Positions 26,789 through 36,605 are shown, numbered from the stretch's first letter. The stretch: DNA of 64,000 nt from UBA2970 sp965221075 (GCA_965221075.1 OZ244865.1:1302001-1366000), one strand, 5' to 3'. Notes: generated by a model not told the origin, from the sequence alone. Numbers and translations are program-made.

Positions 26789-27227
26789 GAAGCCCCGCCC
26801 CTCCTTCCAGGAGGATCCCCGGCCGCTCCCGTGCCGGCCTTCCGCATCTCCGGGGAGAAGTCCATGTCCGTCGGGCCTGTGCCTTCCCTCTGCTGTTCCG
26901 TCGCCGCATAGGGGGCCCCCCTCCCGTACCGCCCAGACAGGACCGCCCGAGGAAGCGGCGGCGGCTGCTCCGGGAGAAGACGAAGCGCCTGCTCTGCTCC
27001 TCGATCAACGACCAGCCGCTTGCCGACGGCAGGATCCGGGGCCTGCCGCCTCGTGCTCCTGCCCCGTCCAGGGGGAAGCGGGCGTCCCGCCGGCTCGATT
27101 CCGTGCAGTGTCCGATCTGCCCCTGCCCGCCTCCGAGGGCGCAGTCCGGAAGGGACCGCCCGGCTGCCCTCGCCGCCGGTCTTCCGCACGGATCCGGCAG
27201 GCGGGCCGGCTCGCGCAAGGATGGAGA
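26789..27227. other. Gene-free region between the FHA gene and argG
   Basis: Two genes converge on this stretch and no convincing coding sequence is seen in it. Open frames here have no start context, no recognisable motif and composition typical of random high-GC sequence. The only structure noted is an inverted repeat at its right edge (27204-27237). Confidence 0.5.
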
Positions 27228-27237
27228 TCAGCCGGCC
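27204..27237 (-). terminator. Inverted repeat across the argG stop codon
   Basis: GGCCGGCT (27204-27211) and AGCCGGCC (27230-27237) form an 8-bp stem with an 18-base loop containing the argG stop. No T-run follows on the minus strand, so it is not a classic intrinsic terminator; it may stabilise the mRNA 3' end. Confidence 0.3.
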
Positions 27238-28484
27238 GGGGGCCGCTGGGCCTGGGAGCCGCCGGGGGGGGCCTGGGAGCGGGCCAGGACCTTGAGCCTC
27301 AGGGCGTTGAGCCGGATGAAGCCGGTGGCGTCGTCCTGGTCGTACGCTTCCGGGGAGCCGCCCTCCATGGTGGCGATCTCCGGGCGGTAGAGGCTGGCCG
27401 GGGATCTGCGCCCGGCGGCGATGACGTTCCCCTTGTAGAGGCGCAGCCGGACGGCGCCCGTGACGTTGCGCTGCGACTCGCTGACCAGGGCCTGGAGGGC
27501 GAGCCGCTCGGGGGCGAACCAGAAGCCGTTGTAGACCAGCTCCGCGTAGCGGGGCATCAGGGAGTCCCTCAGGTGCATCACCTCCCGATCCATGGTCAGG
27601 CTCTCGATCTGCCGGTGGGCGAAGTGGAGGATGGCTCCTCCCGGGGTCTCGTAGACGCCTCGGGACTTCATCCCCACGAAGCGGTTCTCCACCAGATCCA
27701 CCCGCCCGATCCCGTGGCGGCCTCCCAGCCGGTTGAGCCGCCTCATCACGCCGAGGGGGGAGAGGGGCTCCCCGTCGATGGCGACGCAGTCGCCCCGCTC
27801 GAACTCCAGGGTCACCAGCTGCGCCTCGTCGGGGGCCTCCTGGGGCGAGACGCTCAGCTTGTACATCTCCCGCAGCGAGGGATCGGAGGCGTCGAGCCAG
27901 GGGTCCTCGAGGATGCCGGCCTCGAAGGAGATGTGCAGCAGGTTGCGGTCCATGGACCAGGGCTTGGAGGAGGTGGCCTCGACCGGGATGTTCCTCTCCC
28001 GGCAGTACCGGATCATCTCGGCCCGGCCCGGGAAGGCCCTCCGGAACTCCGGATCCCTCCAGGGGGCGATGATCTCGATCGACGGCTCGAGGGCGGAGGC
28101 CGCCAGCTCGAAGCGGACCTGGTCGTTGCCCTTGCCGGTGGCTCCGTGGGCGATGGCCCGGGCCTGCTCCTGGCGGGCGATCTCCACCATCCGCTTGGCG
28201 ATCAGCGGACGGGCGATGCTGGTGCCCAGGAAGTACTGGCCCTCGTAGAGGGCCCCGGCCTGGAACATGGGGAAGATGTAGTCCCGGGCGAACTCCTCCT
28301 GCAGATCGTCTATGCGGATCCCGCTGGCTCCGGTCCTCGCCGCCTTCTCCTCCAGGCCCTCCAGCTCCTCCTCCTGGCCGATGTTGGCGCAGAAGGCGAC
28401 GATCTGGGCCTTGCGGGTCTCCTTCAGCCAGGAGAGCAGAACCGAGGTGTCCAGTCCGCCCGAGTAGGCGAGAACGATCTTCAT
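27228..28484 (-). CDS. argG: Argininosuccinate synthase
   Basis: Ligates citrulline and aspartate with ATP to argininosuccinate in arginine synthesis. Length is 418 residues, normal for the family. The ATP pyrophosphatase P-loop LAYSGGLDTSVLLSWL (near 5-20) and the family segments GATGKGNDQVRFEL and SMDRNLLHISFEAG are intact. The last twenty or so residues are Gly/Pro/Gln-rich and look like a disordered tail. argH is not adjacent. It is divergent from a small membrane protein gene 72 bases away. Confidence 0.97.
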   Translation of the reverse strand: MKIVLAYSGGLDTSVLLSWLKETRKAQIVAFCANIGQEEELEGLEEKAARTGASGIRIDDLQEEFARDYIFPMFQAGALYEGQYFLGTSIARPLIAKRMVEIARQEQARAIAHGATGKGNDQVRFELAASALEPSIEIIAPWRDPEFRRAFPGRAEMIRYCRERNIPVEATSSKPWSMDRNLLHISFEAGILEDPWLDASDPSLREMYKLSVSPQEAPDEAQLVTLEFERGDCVAIDGEPLSPLGVMRRLNRLGGRHGIGRVDLVENRFVGMKSRGVYETPGGAILHFAHRQIESLTMDREVMHLRDSLMPRYAELVYNGFWFAPERLALQALVSESQRNVTGAVRLRLYKGNVIAAGRRSPASLYRPEIATMEGGSPEAYDQDDATGFIRLNALRLKVLARSQAPPGGSQAQRPPAG

Positions 28485-28556
28485 CGGGGGGGATCTAGGG
28501 AATTGCCGGAGAAAATCCAGCTTGTCTCCACGGAGCCGGAAGCTAGGCTGGCGGCC

Positions 28557-28751
28557 ATGTTAGGAAGGTTCCTGGCCGCCATCGGCGCCTACGTCCTGAT
28601 CGCGGCGGTCTTCTGCCTGTGCATCCTGTGGATGATGCGGGACGATCCCGACATGGGGCTCCTCTCGCGGCTCTGGCCCCTCGCCCTGGCCTCGATCGTC
28701 TACGTTGTGGCCTTCGTGAAGATCGGCTGCAAGGAGGAGCAGGGGCACTGA
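28557..28751 (+). CDS. Small two-helix membrane protein
   Basis: Protein of 64 residues with two hydrophobic helices (about 5-26 and 40-56) joined by a short charged loop (MMRDDPDMG), and a C-terminal KEEQGH tail. The family is not recognised. The start ATG at 28557 places a membrane helix right at the N-terminus. It converges on the DUF1501 gene with 3 bases between stops. The calling evidence is topology and the clean fit between neighbours. Confidence 0.6.
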   Translation: MLGRFLAAIGAYVLIAAVFCLCILWMMRDDPDMGLLSRLWPLALASIVYVVAFVKIGCKEEQGH

Positions 28752-28754
28752 CCC

Positions 28755-30173
28755 TCAGGCCAGTATCTCCTCGACCACCCTGCCGGCCACGTCGGTGAGC
28801 CGGAAGTCCCGCCCCTGGAAGCGGTAGGTGAGCCGCTGGTGGTCTATGCCCAGCAGGTGGAGGATGGTGGCGTGCAGGTCGTTGACGTGGACCCCTCCGC
28901 TCTCGATGTTGTAGGCGAAGTCGTCCGTCCTTCCGTGGACCATGCCTCCCCGGATCCCGCCCCCCGCCATCCAGATGCTGAAGCAGCGGGGGTGGTGGTC
29001 CCTGCCGAAGCTGGTCTTGGTGATCTTCCCCTGGCTGTAGGCGGTGCGGCCGAACTCCCCGCCCCAGATCACCAGGGTGTCCTCCAGCAGCCCCCTCTGC
29101 TTCAGATCGTCGATCAGGGCCCCCGAGGCCTGGTCGGTGCTCTTCGCCTGCTTGCGCACTCCGTCGGGCAGCCCCCCGTGGTGGTCCCAGTCCCGGTGGA
29201 TCAGCTGGATGAAGCGGACCCCCTTCTCCACCAGCCTGCGCGCCAGCAGGCAGTTGCCGGCGAAGGAGGCCTTTCCCGGCTCGGCCCCGTACTTCTCCAG
29301 CACCGGCTTCGGCTCGCTCGACAGGTCGGTCAGCTCGGGCACGCTGGCCTGCATGCGCCAAGCCATCTCGTACTGCTCGATCCTGGCCATTATCTCGGGA
29401 TCGGCCAGCCGGCCGTGCTGCCTGCGGTTGAGGCTCTGCACCCGGTCGAGCATGCGGCGGCGGGTCGGCCGGTCCATCCCGGGCGGATCGGTGACGAAGA
29501 GCACCGGGTCTCCCTGGGAGCGGAACTGCACCCCCTGGTGGCGGCTGGGTAGGAATCCGTTGCCCCAGTAGCGGGACTGCAGCGACTGCCCCCCCGAGCC
29601 CGAGATCATCACGATGAAGGCGGGCAGGTCGCGGTTCTCCGATCCCAGCCCGTAGGAGGTCCAGGCCCCCAGGGTGGGCCGGCCCGGCTGCTGGTGGCCG
29701 GTGTAGAGGTAGGTGACGGCCGGATCGTGGTTGATGGGCTCGGTGTGGATCGCCCTGAGCAGGCAGATCTCGTCGGCCACCTCCCCGATGCGGGGGAGCG
29801 CTTCCGAGATCTCCATGCCGCAACCGCCCCGGGGGACGAAGGGGAAGGGGCTGCCGACGCACAGGTGGTGCTTCTGCCCGCTGGTCATCCCGGTGATCCT
29901 CTGTCCCCGGCGGATCGAGTCGGGCAGGGGCTCCCCGGTCATCTCGATCAGCCTGGGCTTGGGATCGAAGAGGTCGATGTGGGAGGGGGCTCCCGACTGG
30001 AACAGGTAGATAACCCGCCGTGCCCGGGGCGGGTGGTGGAGCGTCCCGAGGGAGGCTCCCGCCGCCTCCTCCCGCAGGAGGGTCGAGAGGGCGATGGTCC
30101 CCAGGGCCGCTCCCGAGCGCTTGAAGAAGGCCCGGCGGGCGATGGGCAGGCTCGGAACAGTGCCGGCGTCCAT
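28755..30173 (-). CDS. DUF1501 secreted protein (Tat signal)
   Basis: Protein of 472 residues of the DUF1501 family, an alkaline-phosphatase/sulfatase-fold group abundant in planctomycetes and verrucomicrobia; biochemical function is not established. A twin-arginine signal is present (ARRAFFKRSGAALGTIALS). The family segments QSGAPSHIDLFDPKP, HHPRCFSIWMAGGGI and GGEFGRTAYSQG are clear. It is paired, as usual, with a DUF1549/DUF1553 cytochrome gene just upstream in the same operon. ATG at 30173 is used; a GTG at 30182 overlapping the upstream stop (GTGA) would add three residues. Confidence 0.93.
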   Translation of the reverse strand: MDAGTVPSLPIARRAFFKRSGAALGTIALSTLLREEAAGASLGTLHHPPRARRVIYLFQSGAPSHIDLFDPKPRLIEMTGEPLPDSIRRGQRITGMTSGQKHHLCVGSPFPFVPRGGCGMEISEALPRIGEVADEICLLRAIHTEPINHDPAVTYLYTGHQQPGRPTLGAWTSYGLGSENRDLPAFIVMISGSGGQSLQSRYWGNGFLPSRHQGVQFRSQGDPVLFVTDPPGMDRPTRRRMLDRVQSLNRRQHGRLADPEIMARIEQYEMAWRMQASVPELTDLSSEPKPVLEKYGAEPGKASFAGNCLLARRLVEKGVRFIQLIHRDWDHHGGLPDGVRKQAKSTDQASGALIDDLKQRGLLEDTLVIWGGEFGRTAYSQGKITKTSFGRDHHPRCFSIWMAGGGIRGGMVHGRTDDFAYNIESGGVHVNDLHATILHLLGIDHQRLTYRFQGRDFRLTDVAGRVVEEILA

Positions 30174-30178
30174 GGTGT

Positions 30179-33100
30179 TCACCCCTTGGTGATGGTCTCG
30201 TCGAGGTTGAGGAGGATGCTTCCGATCACGGTCCAGGCCGCGAGGCTGGAGATGTCCACCTCCACCGGGGGCTCGGAAGCGCCCACGTGGATCAGCAGGT
30301 TGGCCTGCTCGCGTCGCTCCCGGTAGTGCTCGAACTCCTCCCGCCAGGCCTGCTCCATCTCCTGGGCCTCTTCCGGATCGGGCGGACGCCCCAGCGCCAG
30401 CCGGAAGCCGTAGCGGATCCGGTCCTCCAGGCTCTGGCCGCCCTCCCGGAGGATCCTCAGGCCCAGGGCCCGGGCCGCCTCCACATAGACCGGATCGTTC
30501 ATCAGGACCAGCGCCTGCAGGGGGGTGTTGGTCCGGGCCCGCCGGACGGTGCAGGTCTCGCGGCTGGGGGCGTCGAAGGCCACGAAGGAGGGGTAGGGGA
30601 CCGAGCGGCGCCAGTACACGTAGAGGCCCCGCCGGTAGTTCCCGCTGCCCTGGCTCTGGATCCACTTGCGGGTTCCCTGGAATGCGAGCTGCTCCCACAG
30701 CCCGGGCGGCTGCCAGGGGTAGACGCTCTCCCCCCCGATGGATGGATCCAGCAGTCCGCTGGCGGCCATGGCCATGTCCCTGATGGCCTCGGCCTCCAGG
30801 CGCAGGCGGGGGAAGCGGGCCAGCCAGAGGTTGCGGGGATCGGCCTCCAGGTGGCGGGGCGAGAGGCGGGAGTCCTGGCGGTAGGTGGCCGAGTTGAGGA
30901 TCAGCCGGTGCATGCCCTTGACGTCCCACCCGCTCTCCACGAACTCCCGGGCCAGCCAGTCCAGCAGATCGGGATGGGTGGGCCAGGATCCCTGGGAGCC
31001 GAAGTCCTCGGAGGTCTCGACCAGGCCCCGGCCGAAGAACTGCTGCCAGTAGTGGTTGACCGCCACCCGGCTGGTCAGGGGATGGTCGGGGTGCACCAGC
31101 CAGCGGGCCAGCTGCAGCCGGTCCCGGACCGGCTCGGAGTGATCCGGGAACAGGGCCGGGGGGACCCCGGGCTCCACCTTCTCCCCGGGATTGTCGTACT
31201 CCCCCCGGATCAGGATGCGGGTCTCCCGGGGCTGGCCGGCCTCCGACATCACCATCGCCCGGGGGATGGAGCGGGAGAGCTCGCCGCTTTCCTTCCGCTT
31301 GGCGTCGGCCAGGGCCTTCAGATCCCGGATCTCCTCCACGAGGTTCTCGCGGTAGTAGCTGCGCGCCGACGGGGGCGTCTCCCCGTTCTCGCGCGCCAGA
31401 AGATCGTTGGCCACATTCCGGGGCAGGCCCATCCAGAGGCCCACGCTCTCCGAGCCGGTCGCCGAGAGGCGGAAGCGTCCCAGGGAGCCCCGGGGCAGGG
31501 GGGAGCGGAAGGAGAGCCGCACCTGGACCACCGTCCCTCCCTCGAAGCCCACCGGATTCTCGGGCTGGAACCATGCGCGCTCGGCCCGGCCGCCCGCCTC
31601 CCTCCATCCCGACCATCCACTCTCGTCGTTGTCCTCCAGCGCTCCCCCGACGCCGTGCCCCGATCTCTCGTAGGTGGCCGTGGCGGCCTTGAACACGACC
31701 GGCTGGGGCTCCTCCCCCTCCCATCGCGGCGAGAAGGCCCCTTCCCCCCCTGGCCAGTCCACCTTGAGCCGCAGCTGGACCTCTCCCTGCTCCAGCTTCA
31801 GGGCCAGCTCCCCCTCGGGTACCGTGGCGAAGGGCTGATCGCCCAGCCGGGCCAGCGCGGGGAGCCCGTCGCCCAGGCGGAGGGCTCCCTCGAAGTCTCT
31901 GGCGCAGGTGATTCGCGCTGCCAGATAGTAGACTCCCGGCTCGCCCGGAAGGGCCGGTTCCGGTCCCGGGGCCGACCACTGCAGCCTCTCCTCGCCGAAG
32001 AAGGCTCCAGGCCCGGGATCGGCTTCGGGAGCGAACACGGTCTGGAGCCTCTCCTCCTTTTCCAGCGCGCCGCCGAAGGGCCCGATCCAGCTCCATGACG
32101 CGATCTGGGGGAGGACCGGCCGGACCGACGCCTCCAGGCGGGTGAGGACGTAGTCGCCCTTTTCGCCTCTTCCGGCCTGCCCGCTCTCAGGATCGGGAAG
32201 GGCCTCCAGCTGCAGGCCGGTGATGGAGGCCAGATCGGTGGCCAGTTCCAGGGTGTAGGTCTCCCGCTCGGGGAGGGGGCCTGTGGCGGCCACCGTCGAA
32301 TCCGCCTCCCAGGCCAGCTCGGCGCCGGCCTCCGAGCTCGCCTCGATCGGCCGCAGCGGGCTCCAGGCGCGGACGAACCCGGCCTCCAGGCCGTCGACCC
32401 ACCGGCGCTCCTGCTCCTCGTACTCCGGATTGGCGCTCTCGATCATGTTCCTGCGGGCCTTCTCCAGGGCCGCCAGCTCCCGTTCCAGCTGCTTCCTCCG
32501 CTCGGCGTCCTCGTCGCTCTCCAGCAGGAGGCTGGGACGCGGGTTGATCCCCCGGTCGAGGCCGTCTTCCGGCACGTTGTTGAACAGGGCGAAGAAGCGG
32601 TAGTACTCCTCCTGGGAGATCGGGTCGTACTTGTGGTCGTGGCACTCGGCGCAGGCCAGGGAGCTGCCCAGCCAGACCCGGGCCGTGGTGTCCACCCGGC
32701 CCACCACGTACTTCACCAGGTACTCCTCGGGGAGGGCGCCCCCCTCCGAGGTGGTCATCTCGTTGCGGTGGAATCCGGTGGCGATCAGCTGGTCGCGGGT
32801 GGGCTCGGGCAGCAGGTCCCCTCCCAGCTGCTCCAGGGTGAACTGGTCGAAGGGCTTGTTCTCGTTGTAGGCCCGGATCACCCAGTCCCTCCAGCGCCAC
32901 ATGTCGCGGTGCCGGTCGTGGTGGTAGCCCTGGGTCTCGCCGTAGCGGGCCAGATCCATCCAGAACATCGCCTGGCGCTCCCCGTAGTGCTCCGAGTCGA
33001 GCAGCCGGTCCACCATGGCGGGGTAGGCCTCCTCGGAGCCGTCCTCCAGGAAGGCCTCGATCTCCTCGATGGTCGGGGGCAGTCCGGTCAGGTCCAGCGA

Positions 33101-33640
33101 GGCGCGACGGATCAGCTTCTCCCGGGAGGCCTCCGGGGAGGGCTCCAGCCCCTCCTTCTCCATCCGGGCCAGCACGAAGCGGTCGATGGGGTTGCGGGCC
33201 CAGCCCGAGCCGTCCTCCGGGGGCGCCTCCGGGCGCTCGGGCTTCAGGTAGGCCCAGTGGCCTTCCCAGCGGGCGCCCTCCTCCACCCACTTGGCAAGCG
33301 CCGCGATCTCGTCTTGGTCGAGCGGCTTGCCGTGGGAGAGCGGCGGCATCCGCTCCTGGGGATCCCCGTGGGTGATCCTGGCGACCAGGGCGCTCTTCCC
33401 GGGATCGCCCGGAACCACGGCCCGGGAGCCCGAATCCAGGGCTTCCAGGGCGTGCTCCTCGATATCCAGCCGCAGGCCCGCCTTGCGCTGCGCCTCGTCG
33501 GGGCCGTGGCAGGCGTAGCAGTGGTCGGAGAGGATGGGACGGATATCCCGGTTGTAGGAGACGGCATCGGCCAGGGGCGCAGCCGCCGCCAGCGGGGCAA
33601 GCAGCCATCCTGCCATCCCTGGGCTCGGAAGCACTCTCAT
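30179..33640 (-). CDS. PSD1-type cytochrome with DUF1549 and DUF1553 domains
   Basis: Secreted protein of about 1153 residues. A signal peptide is followed by a planctomycete cytochrome c domain with one heme site (CYACHGPDEAQRKAGLRLD, near residue 42), a DUF1549 domain (IDRFVLARMEKEGL onward, about 130-340), a middle beta-rich region, and a C-terminal DUF1553 domain (SRVAVNHYWQQFFGRGLV, SATYRQDS). The group is widespread in planctomycetes and verrucomicrobia, often in polysaccharide-related loci, but its reaction is unknown. The start at 33640 gives the signal peptide at the N-terminus. The DUF1501 partner overlaps or abuts its stop. Confidence 0.93.
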   Translation of the reverse strand: MRVLPSPGMAGWLLAPLAAAAPLADAVSYNRDIRPILSDHCYACHGPDEAQRKAGLRLDIEEHALEALDSGSRAVVPGDPGKSALVARITHGDPQERMPPLSHGKPLDQDEIAALAKWVEEGARWEGHWAYLKPERPEAPPEDGSGWARNPIDRFVLARMEKEGLEPSPEASREKLIRRASLDLTGLPPTIEEIEAFLEDGSEEAYPAMVDRLLDSEHYGERQAMFWMDLARYGETQGYHHDRHRDMWRWRDWVIRAYNENKPFDQFTLEQLGGDLLPEPTRDQLIATGFHRNEMTTSEGGALPEEYLVKYVVGRVDTTARVWLGSSLACAECHDHKYDPISQEEYYRFFALFNNVPEDGLDRGINPRPSLLLESDEDAERRKQLERELAALEKARRNMIESANPEYEEQERRWVDGLEAGFVRAWSPLRPIEASSEAGAELAWEADSTVAATGPLPERETYTLELATDLASITGLQLEALPDPESGQAGRGEKGDYVLTRLEASVRPVLPQIASWSWIGPFGGALEKEERLQTVFAPEADPGPGAFFGEERLQWSAPGPEPALPGEPGVYYLAARITCARDFEGALRLGDGLPALARLGDQPFATVPEGELALKLEQGEVQLRLKVDWPGGEGAFSPRWEGEEPQPVVFKAATATYERSGHGVGGALEDNDESGWSGWREAGGRAERAWFQPENPVGFEGGTVVQVRLSFRSPLPRGSLGRFRLSATGSESVGLWMGLPRNVANDLLARENGETPPSARSYYRENLVEEIRDLKALADAKRKESGELSRSIPRAMVMSEAGQPRETRILIRGEYDNPGEKVEPGVPPALFPDHSEPVRDRLQLARWLVHPDHPLTSRVAVNHYWQQFFGRGLVETSEDFGSQGSWPTHPDLLDWLAREFVESGWDVKGMHRLILNSATYRQDSRLSPRHLEADPRNLWLARFPRLRLEAEAIRDMAMAASGLLDPSIGGESVYPWQPPGLWEQLAFQGTRKWIQSQGSGNYRRGLYVYWRRSVPYPSFVAFDAPSRETCTVRRARTNTPLQALVLMNDPVYVEAARALGLRILREGGQSLEDRIRYGFRLALGRPPDPEEAQEMEQAWREEFEHYRERREQANLLIHVGASEPPVEVDISSLAAWTVIGSILLNLDETITKG

Positions 33641-33753
33641 GAAGACGGGCGCCGATCCTGCCAGAAAGCGAGGCCGCTGGCAAATCCGATCCCTCCCCGG
33701 ATTCACTGAAACGGAGTTGCCAGGGAGGGCTTCGGACTCCCTGCGATCGCAAT

Positions 33754-34398
33754 ATGTCTCGCCGGCCGGAGTTGCTGGGTCCATCGTGGGGCCTGGTGAG
33801 GGCGGAGCCGGCCACCGATGTCCGCTGCGTGATCCTGGCCGGCGGGCGCAGCCGGAGGATGGAGCGCCGCAAGGCGGACATGGACCTGGAGGGCCGCAGC
33901 CTGGTTGAATGGGCCAGGGATGCTGCCCGGGAGGCGGGGCTTGCGGTCAGCGTCCTGCGCCAGGATCGCATGCCCGGCCTGGGGCCGCTTGGAGGCGTGC
34001 TCACCGCTTTCTCGAGGTTCCGGGCCCAGTGGCTGCTGTTCCTGGCCTGCGACATGCCCTTCCTGGCGAGCAGCACCCTCCGCCAGCTGATCCGGGCGGG
34101 GATCCGCCATGACACGGGCGTGTTCTTCGCCAGCCGGGGAAGGATCGGCTTCCCGTTCCTTCTTCCACGCCGCAGCGCGGCTGCCGTCGAGGAGCAGGCC
34201 TCCTCCGGGAAGCTCTCCCTGCAGGATCTGGGAGCGCGCCTCGGTGCGCAGGCCATCCCCGTGGCCCCCCGCCAACGGCTCCGCTTCCTCAACCTGAACA
34301 CGCCCCAGGACTGGGAGAGGGCCCGCCGTCTGGTTCCCCGCCTGGGCCGGACAGCGAATGGCGCCGCTGATGGAGCTGTCGGCAAGGCTTGCAGTTGA
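33754..34398 (+). CDS. mobA: MobA-like molybdenum cofactor guanylyltransferase
   Basis: Nucleotidyltransferase of 214 residues that would attach GMP to molybdopterin. The nucleotide-binding motif CVILAGGRSRRMERRKADM lies near residues 25-43, followed by GLGPLGGVLTAF and LLFLACDMPFL. The family is about 190-200 residues; the first twenty residues here may not be translated, since a GTG start just before RAEPATDV is possible. No other molybdenum-cofactor gene or molybdoenzyme is in the window. It diverges from the cytochrome gene on the left. Confidence 0.82.
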   Translation: MSRRPELLGPSWGLVRAEPATDVRCVILAGGRSRRMERRKADMDLEGRSLVEWARDAAREAGLAVSVLRQDRMPGLGPLGGVLTAFSRFRAQWLLFLACDMPFLASSTLRQLIRAGIRHDTGVFFASRGRIGFPFLLPRRSAAAVEEQASSGKLSLQDLGARLGAQAIPVAPRQRLRFLNLNTPQDWERARRLVPRLGRTANGAADGAVGKACS

Positions 34399-34478
34399 GC
34401 CTTGAAGCCTGGATACCATTCTCGGATGCTTTCCCTCCATCTGAACTGGTCCTGCGTTCCCTGAATTCCTGTTTCTAT

Positions 34479-36407
34479 ATGAGAGAGTCAATGCGGTGGC
34501 TGCTCGCGCTGGCCGCCTTGCTGGTAGCGGCGGGGTGCCAGGATGGACCCGAATCCACCGATGTATCCGGCCAAGAGCTTGGCGAAGTCGAGCCTGAAGC
34601 TTCTGCTCCAGCACCTGGCTACCAGGGTGCTGGCGCATCTGGCCAGGAGCCCGGTGAAAACGCAAGTTCCTCGCTAGATCCCGTGAACCTGGTCTCCCGG
34701 GAGGCCCTGGCGATGGTGACCGTTCCAGATTTTCGTGAGCTCACGGAGGCTCTGATGGACGAGCCAATCATGCGGCTATTCCGGGATCCCGCCCTGGAGG
34801 GCTTTGCCGACTGGGAGGCGCTCCAGGGGACTGGGCAGATGGCCATGAGATTCGTTTCCGAGGTGATCGGCATGAGCGTGGGGGAGGTCCTGTCCCTTTT
34901 CCAGGGGCAGGCGACTCTGTCGGTCTTCCTGGAGGAGGATGTCAGAGGTTTTTTCGGAGGGAGTGTTCACCTCTTGATCGACGCAGGGGACCAGGCTGAA
35001 GGCCTATCGAAACTTCTGGGGATCGTCCTGGAGGCAATGGAGGAGGCCGGAGAAGTGGGGGAAGCGGAGATCATGGGGCGCAAGTTCCATACCCTGGCCG
35101 TTTCCGGATTGGGACAGGAACAGAGGGCCTACTTCGGACAGGTGGGGCAGATGCTGATCCTCTCCATGAGGGAGGAGGCGGTGGAGGCGACCCTAGCCGG
35201 GCTGGACGGAGACAGTTCCCGGTCTCTCGCTTCCCACCCGTCCTTCTCCCGGATCCACTCCGAAAGGCTCTCCAAGAGCCAGCTCTACGGCTGGCTGGAT
35301 TTCTCCAAGGCCTACCGCATGATCCAGAAGGGGATCGATGCAGCGGGAGGACCGCCCATGCTGATGGGAGTTTTAGAGAATCTGGGGCTGGGAGGAGTCG
35401 GCGACATCGTCATGCACCTGACCATGGAAGGCGAGCAGGGCACCATCATGGAGTTCACGGCCTCAGTGCCCGAAGCCGATCGGGTGGGGATGTTCGAATG
35501 GCTTGCCTGGTCTGGCGAGGACGCTCTTCCTCCAGAGTTCGTCCCCAGCAGCGTGCAGAACTTTGGCCGGATGCGCCTGGATCTGAGCCAGACATTCCGC
35601 AACATCAAGGCCTGGATCGCCCAAATGGAACCTGTCGCTACCGCCATGGGGCTTAACCTGTCCATGCGAGATCCCTTCGGCGACAATCGGCTCAACACTT
35701 TGCTCGACCTATTGGGAGACGACATCATGAGTGTCACTCTGCCTCCCCGTGGTACCGGCTTCGAAGTCTTGGAAGAATCTCCGGTTCTCCTGCTGGTGAA
35801 ATGCAGCCAACCGGGCGTAGCGCTAGGCACGCTCCATAGCCTGATTGCCCCCTATGCACAGACGGTGGGAATCGATATCAATAGAAGCACTGTCGAGGGC
35901 CGTGTGGTCTATTCCTTCGAGACGCAGGGGCTTGATGCGGTGCAGGGGCTTGCTGCGGATATGGATTTGAACCTGTCGGCCGACGACGACTACCTCCTGG
36001 TGGCCTTGGAGAAACGGATCATGTCCGAGTACCTGAGCGGGAGTTTAGGATCCTCCGACGGGGCGCTCAGGGATCTTCCCGAACTCGGACTTGCCGTCGA
36101 GAAGTTGGGAAGCGAGTCCATGGTGGCCTTTGGATACGCAGACGCGGACGGAATAACGGGTATTTTGTGGGAGGAAGTCAGGCAGAACCCCGATTTTCTG
36201 CGCGACGCCCTAGGCATCATACCAGACTTGGATCCCATGGCCCAGGTGATGGTGGAGTCTTTCATATCGATGATCGACTTTTCCAAGCTGCCGCCCTTCG
36301 AGGTGGTAGCCAAGTACTTCCCCTTCAGCGTGACCTCGGCCAGCAGAGACGCCGACTTCCTGGACTTCAGCGTCTACACTCCGTTTCCGCCGGAACTGGC
36401 CCAGTAG
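34479..36407 (+). CDS. Large lipoprotein, DUF3352-like
   Basis: Lipoprotein of about 642 residues (lipobox LLVAAGC within the first 20). After a Ser/Glu/Pro linker it has repeated alpha/beta units concerned with regions such as LAMVTVPDFRELTEALMDEP and KSQLYGWLDFSKAYRMI. This resembles DUF3352-type proteins of unknown function, but the family match is uncertain. An alternative ATG at 34491 has a GAGAG sequence just before it. Base composition is less GC-rich than the neighbours. Its last 96 or so codons are duplicated in degenerate form at 39116-39409, so a paralogue once lay downstream. Confidence 0.75.
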   Translation: MRESMRWLLALAALLVAAGCQDGPESTDVSGQELGEVEPEASAPAPGYQGAGASGQEPGENASSSLDPVNLVSREALAMVTVPDFRELTEALMDEPIMRLFRDPALEGFADWEALQGTGQMAMRFVSEVIGMSVGEVLSLFQGQATLSVFLEEDVRGFFGGSVHLLIDAGDQAEGLSKLLGIVLEAMEEAGEVGEAEIMGRKFHTLAVSGLGQEQRAYFGQVGQMLILSMREEAVEATLAGLDGDSSRSLASHPSFSRIHSERLSKSQLYGWLDFSKAYRMIQKGIDAAGGPPMLMGVLENLGLGGVGDIVMHLTMEGEQGTIMEFTASVPEADRVGMFEWLAWSGEDALPPEFVPSSVQNFGRMRLDLSQTFRNIKAWIAQMEPVATAMGLNLSMRDPFGDNRLNTLLDLLGDDIMSVTLPPRGTGFEVLEESPVLLLVKCSQPGVALGTLHSLIAPYAQTVGIDINRSTVEGRVVYSFETQGLDAVQGLAADMDLNLSADDDYLLVALEKRIMSEYLSGSLGSSDGALRDLPELGLAVEKLGSESMVAFGYADADGITGILWEEVRQNPDFLRDALGIIPDLDPMAQVMVESFISMIDFSKLPPFEVVAKYFPFSVTSASRDADFLDFSVYTPFPPELAQ

Positions 36408-36605
36408 CCGGCGCTCCCGCTCAGGCAGGGGGTCTCAGGTAGTCCCCCTCGCGGTTTCCTGCTGGGCCGGTCAGTGGAGAGGCCCGCATATGCCAGGCGG
36501 ATTCGGTGGGGTTCAGCGCGGCCACATTCCGGTTTGGGAACGTCCTTGCCAGGATGCGCTGCCTCCGGGCGTCCCTGGGATCTCCGAAGGCGGGCAGAAT
36601 CGTGA
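36120..36605 (+). repeat. Direct repeat, left copy (lipoprotein tail + deiminase tail)
   Basis: This segment holds the last part of the intact lipoprotein gene followed by a degenerate 3' end of an agmatine-deiminase-like gene. It aligns along its length with 39116-39600. By eye the two are clearly homologous but well diverged, with small indels. Together the copies flank a lower-GC insert of about 2.5 kb. Confidence 0.8.
36421..36605 (-). pseudogene. Remnant of an agmatine-deiminase-like gene 3' end
   Basis: Read leftward, this encodes ILPAFGDPRDARRQRILART, then NVAALNPTES, then EGDYLRPPA and a stop. It aligns with VVPAFGDPEDSRAQSVLARL, VVALDATEF and EGDYLPPA at the end of the intact gene at 39423-40454. 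The stop codon and frame are kept, but the catalytic stretch GYGSFHCLTQQEP has become HMRASPLTGPAGN, losing the active-site Cys. The rest of the gene is missing. It is a dead 3' fragment of a paralogous copy. Confidence 0.8.
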
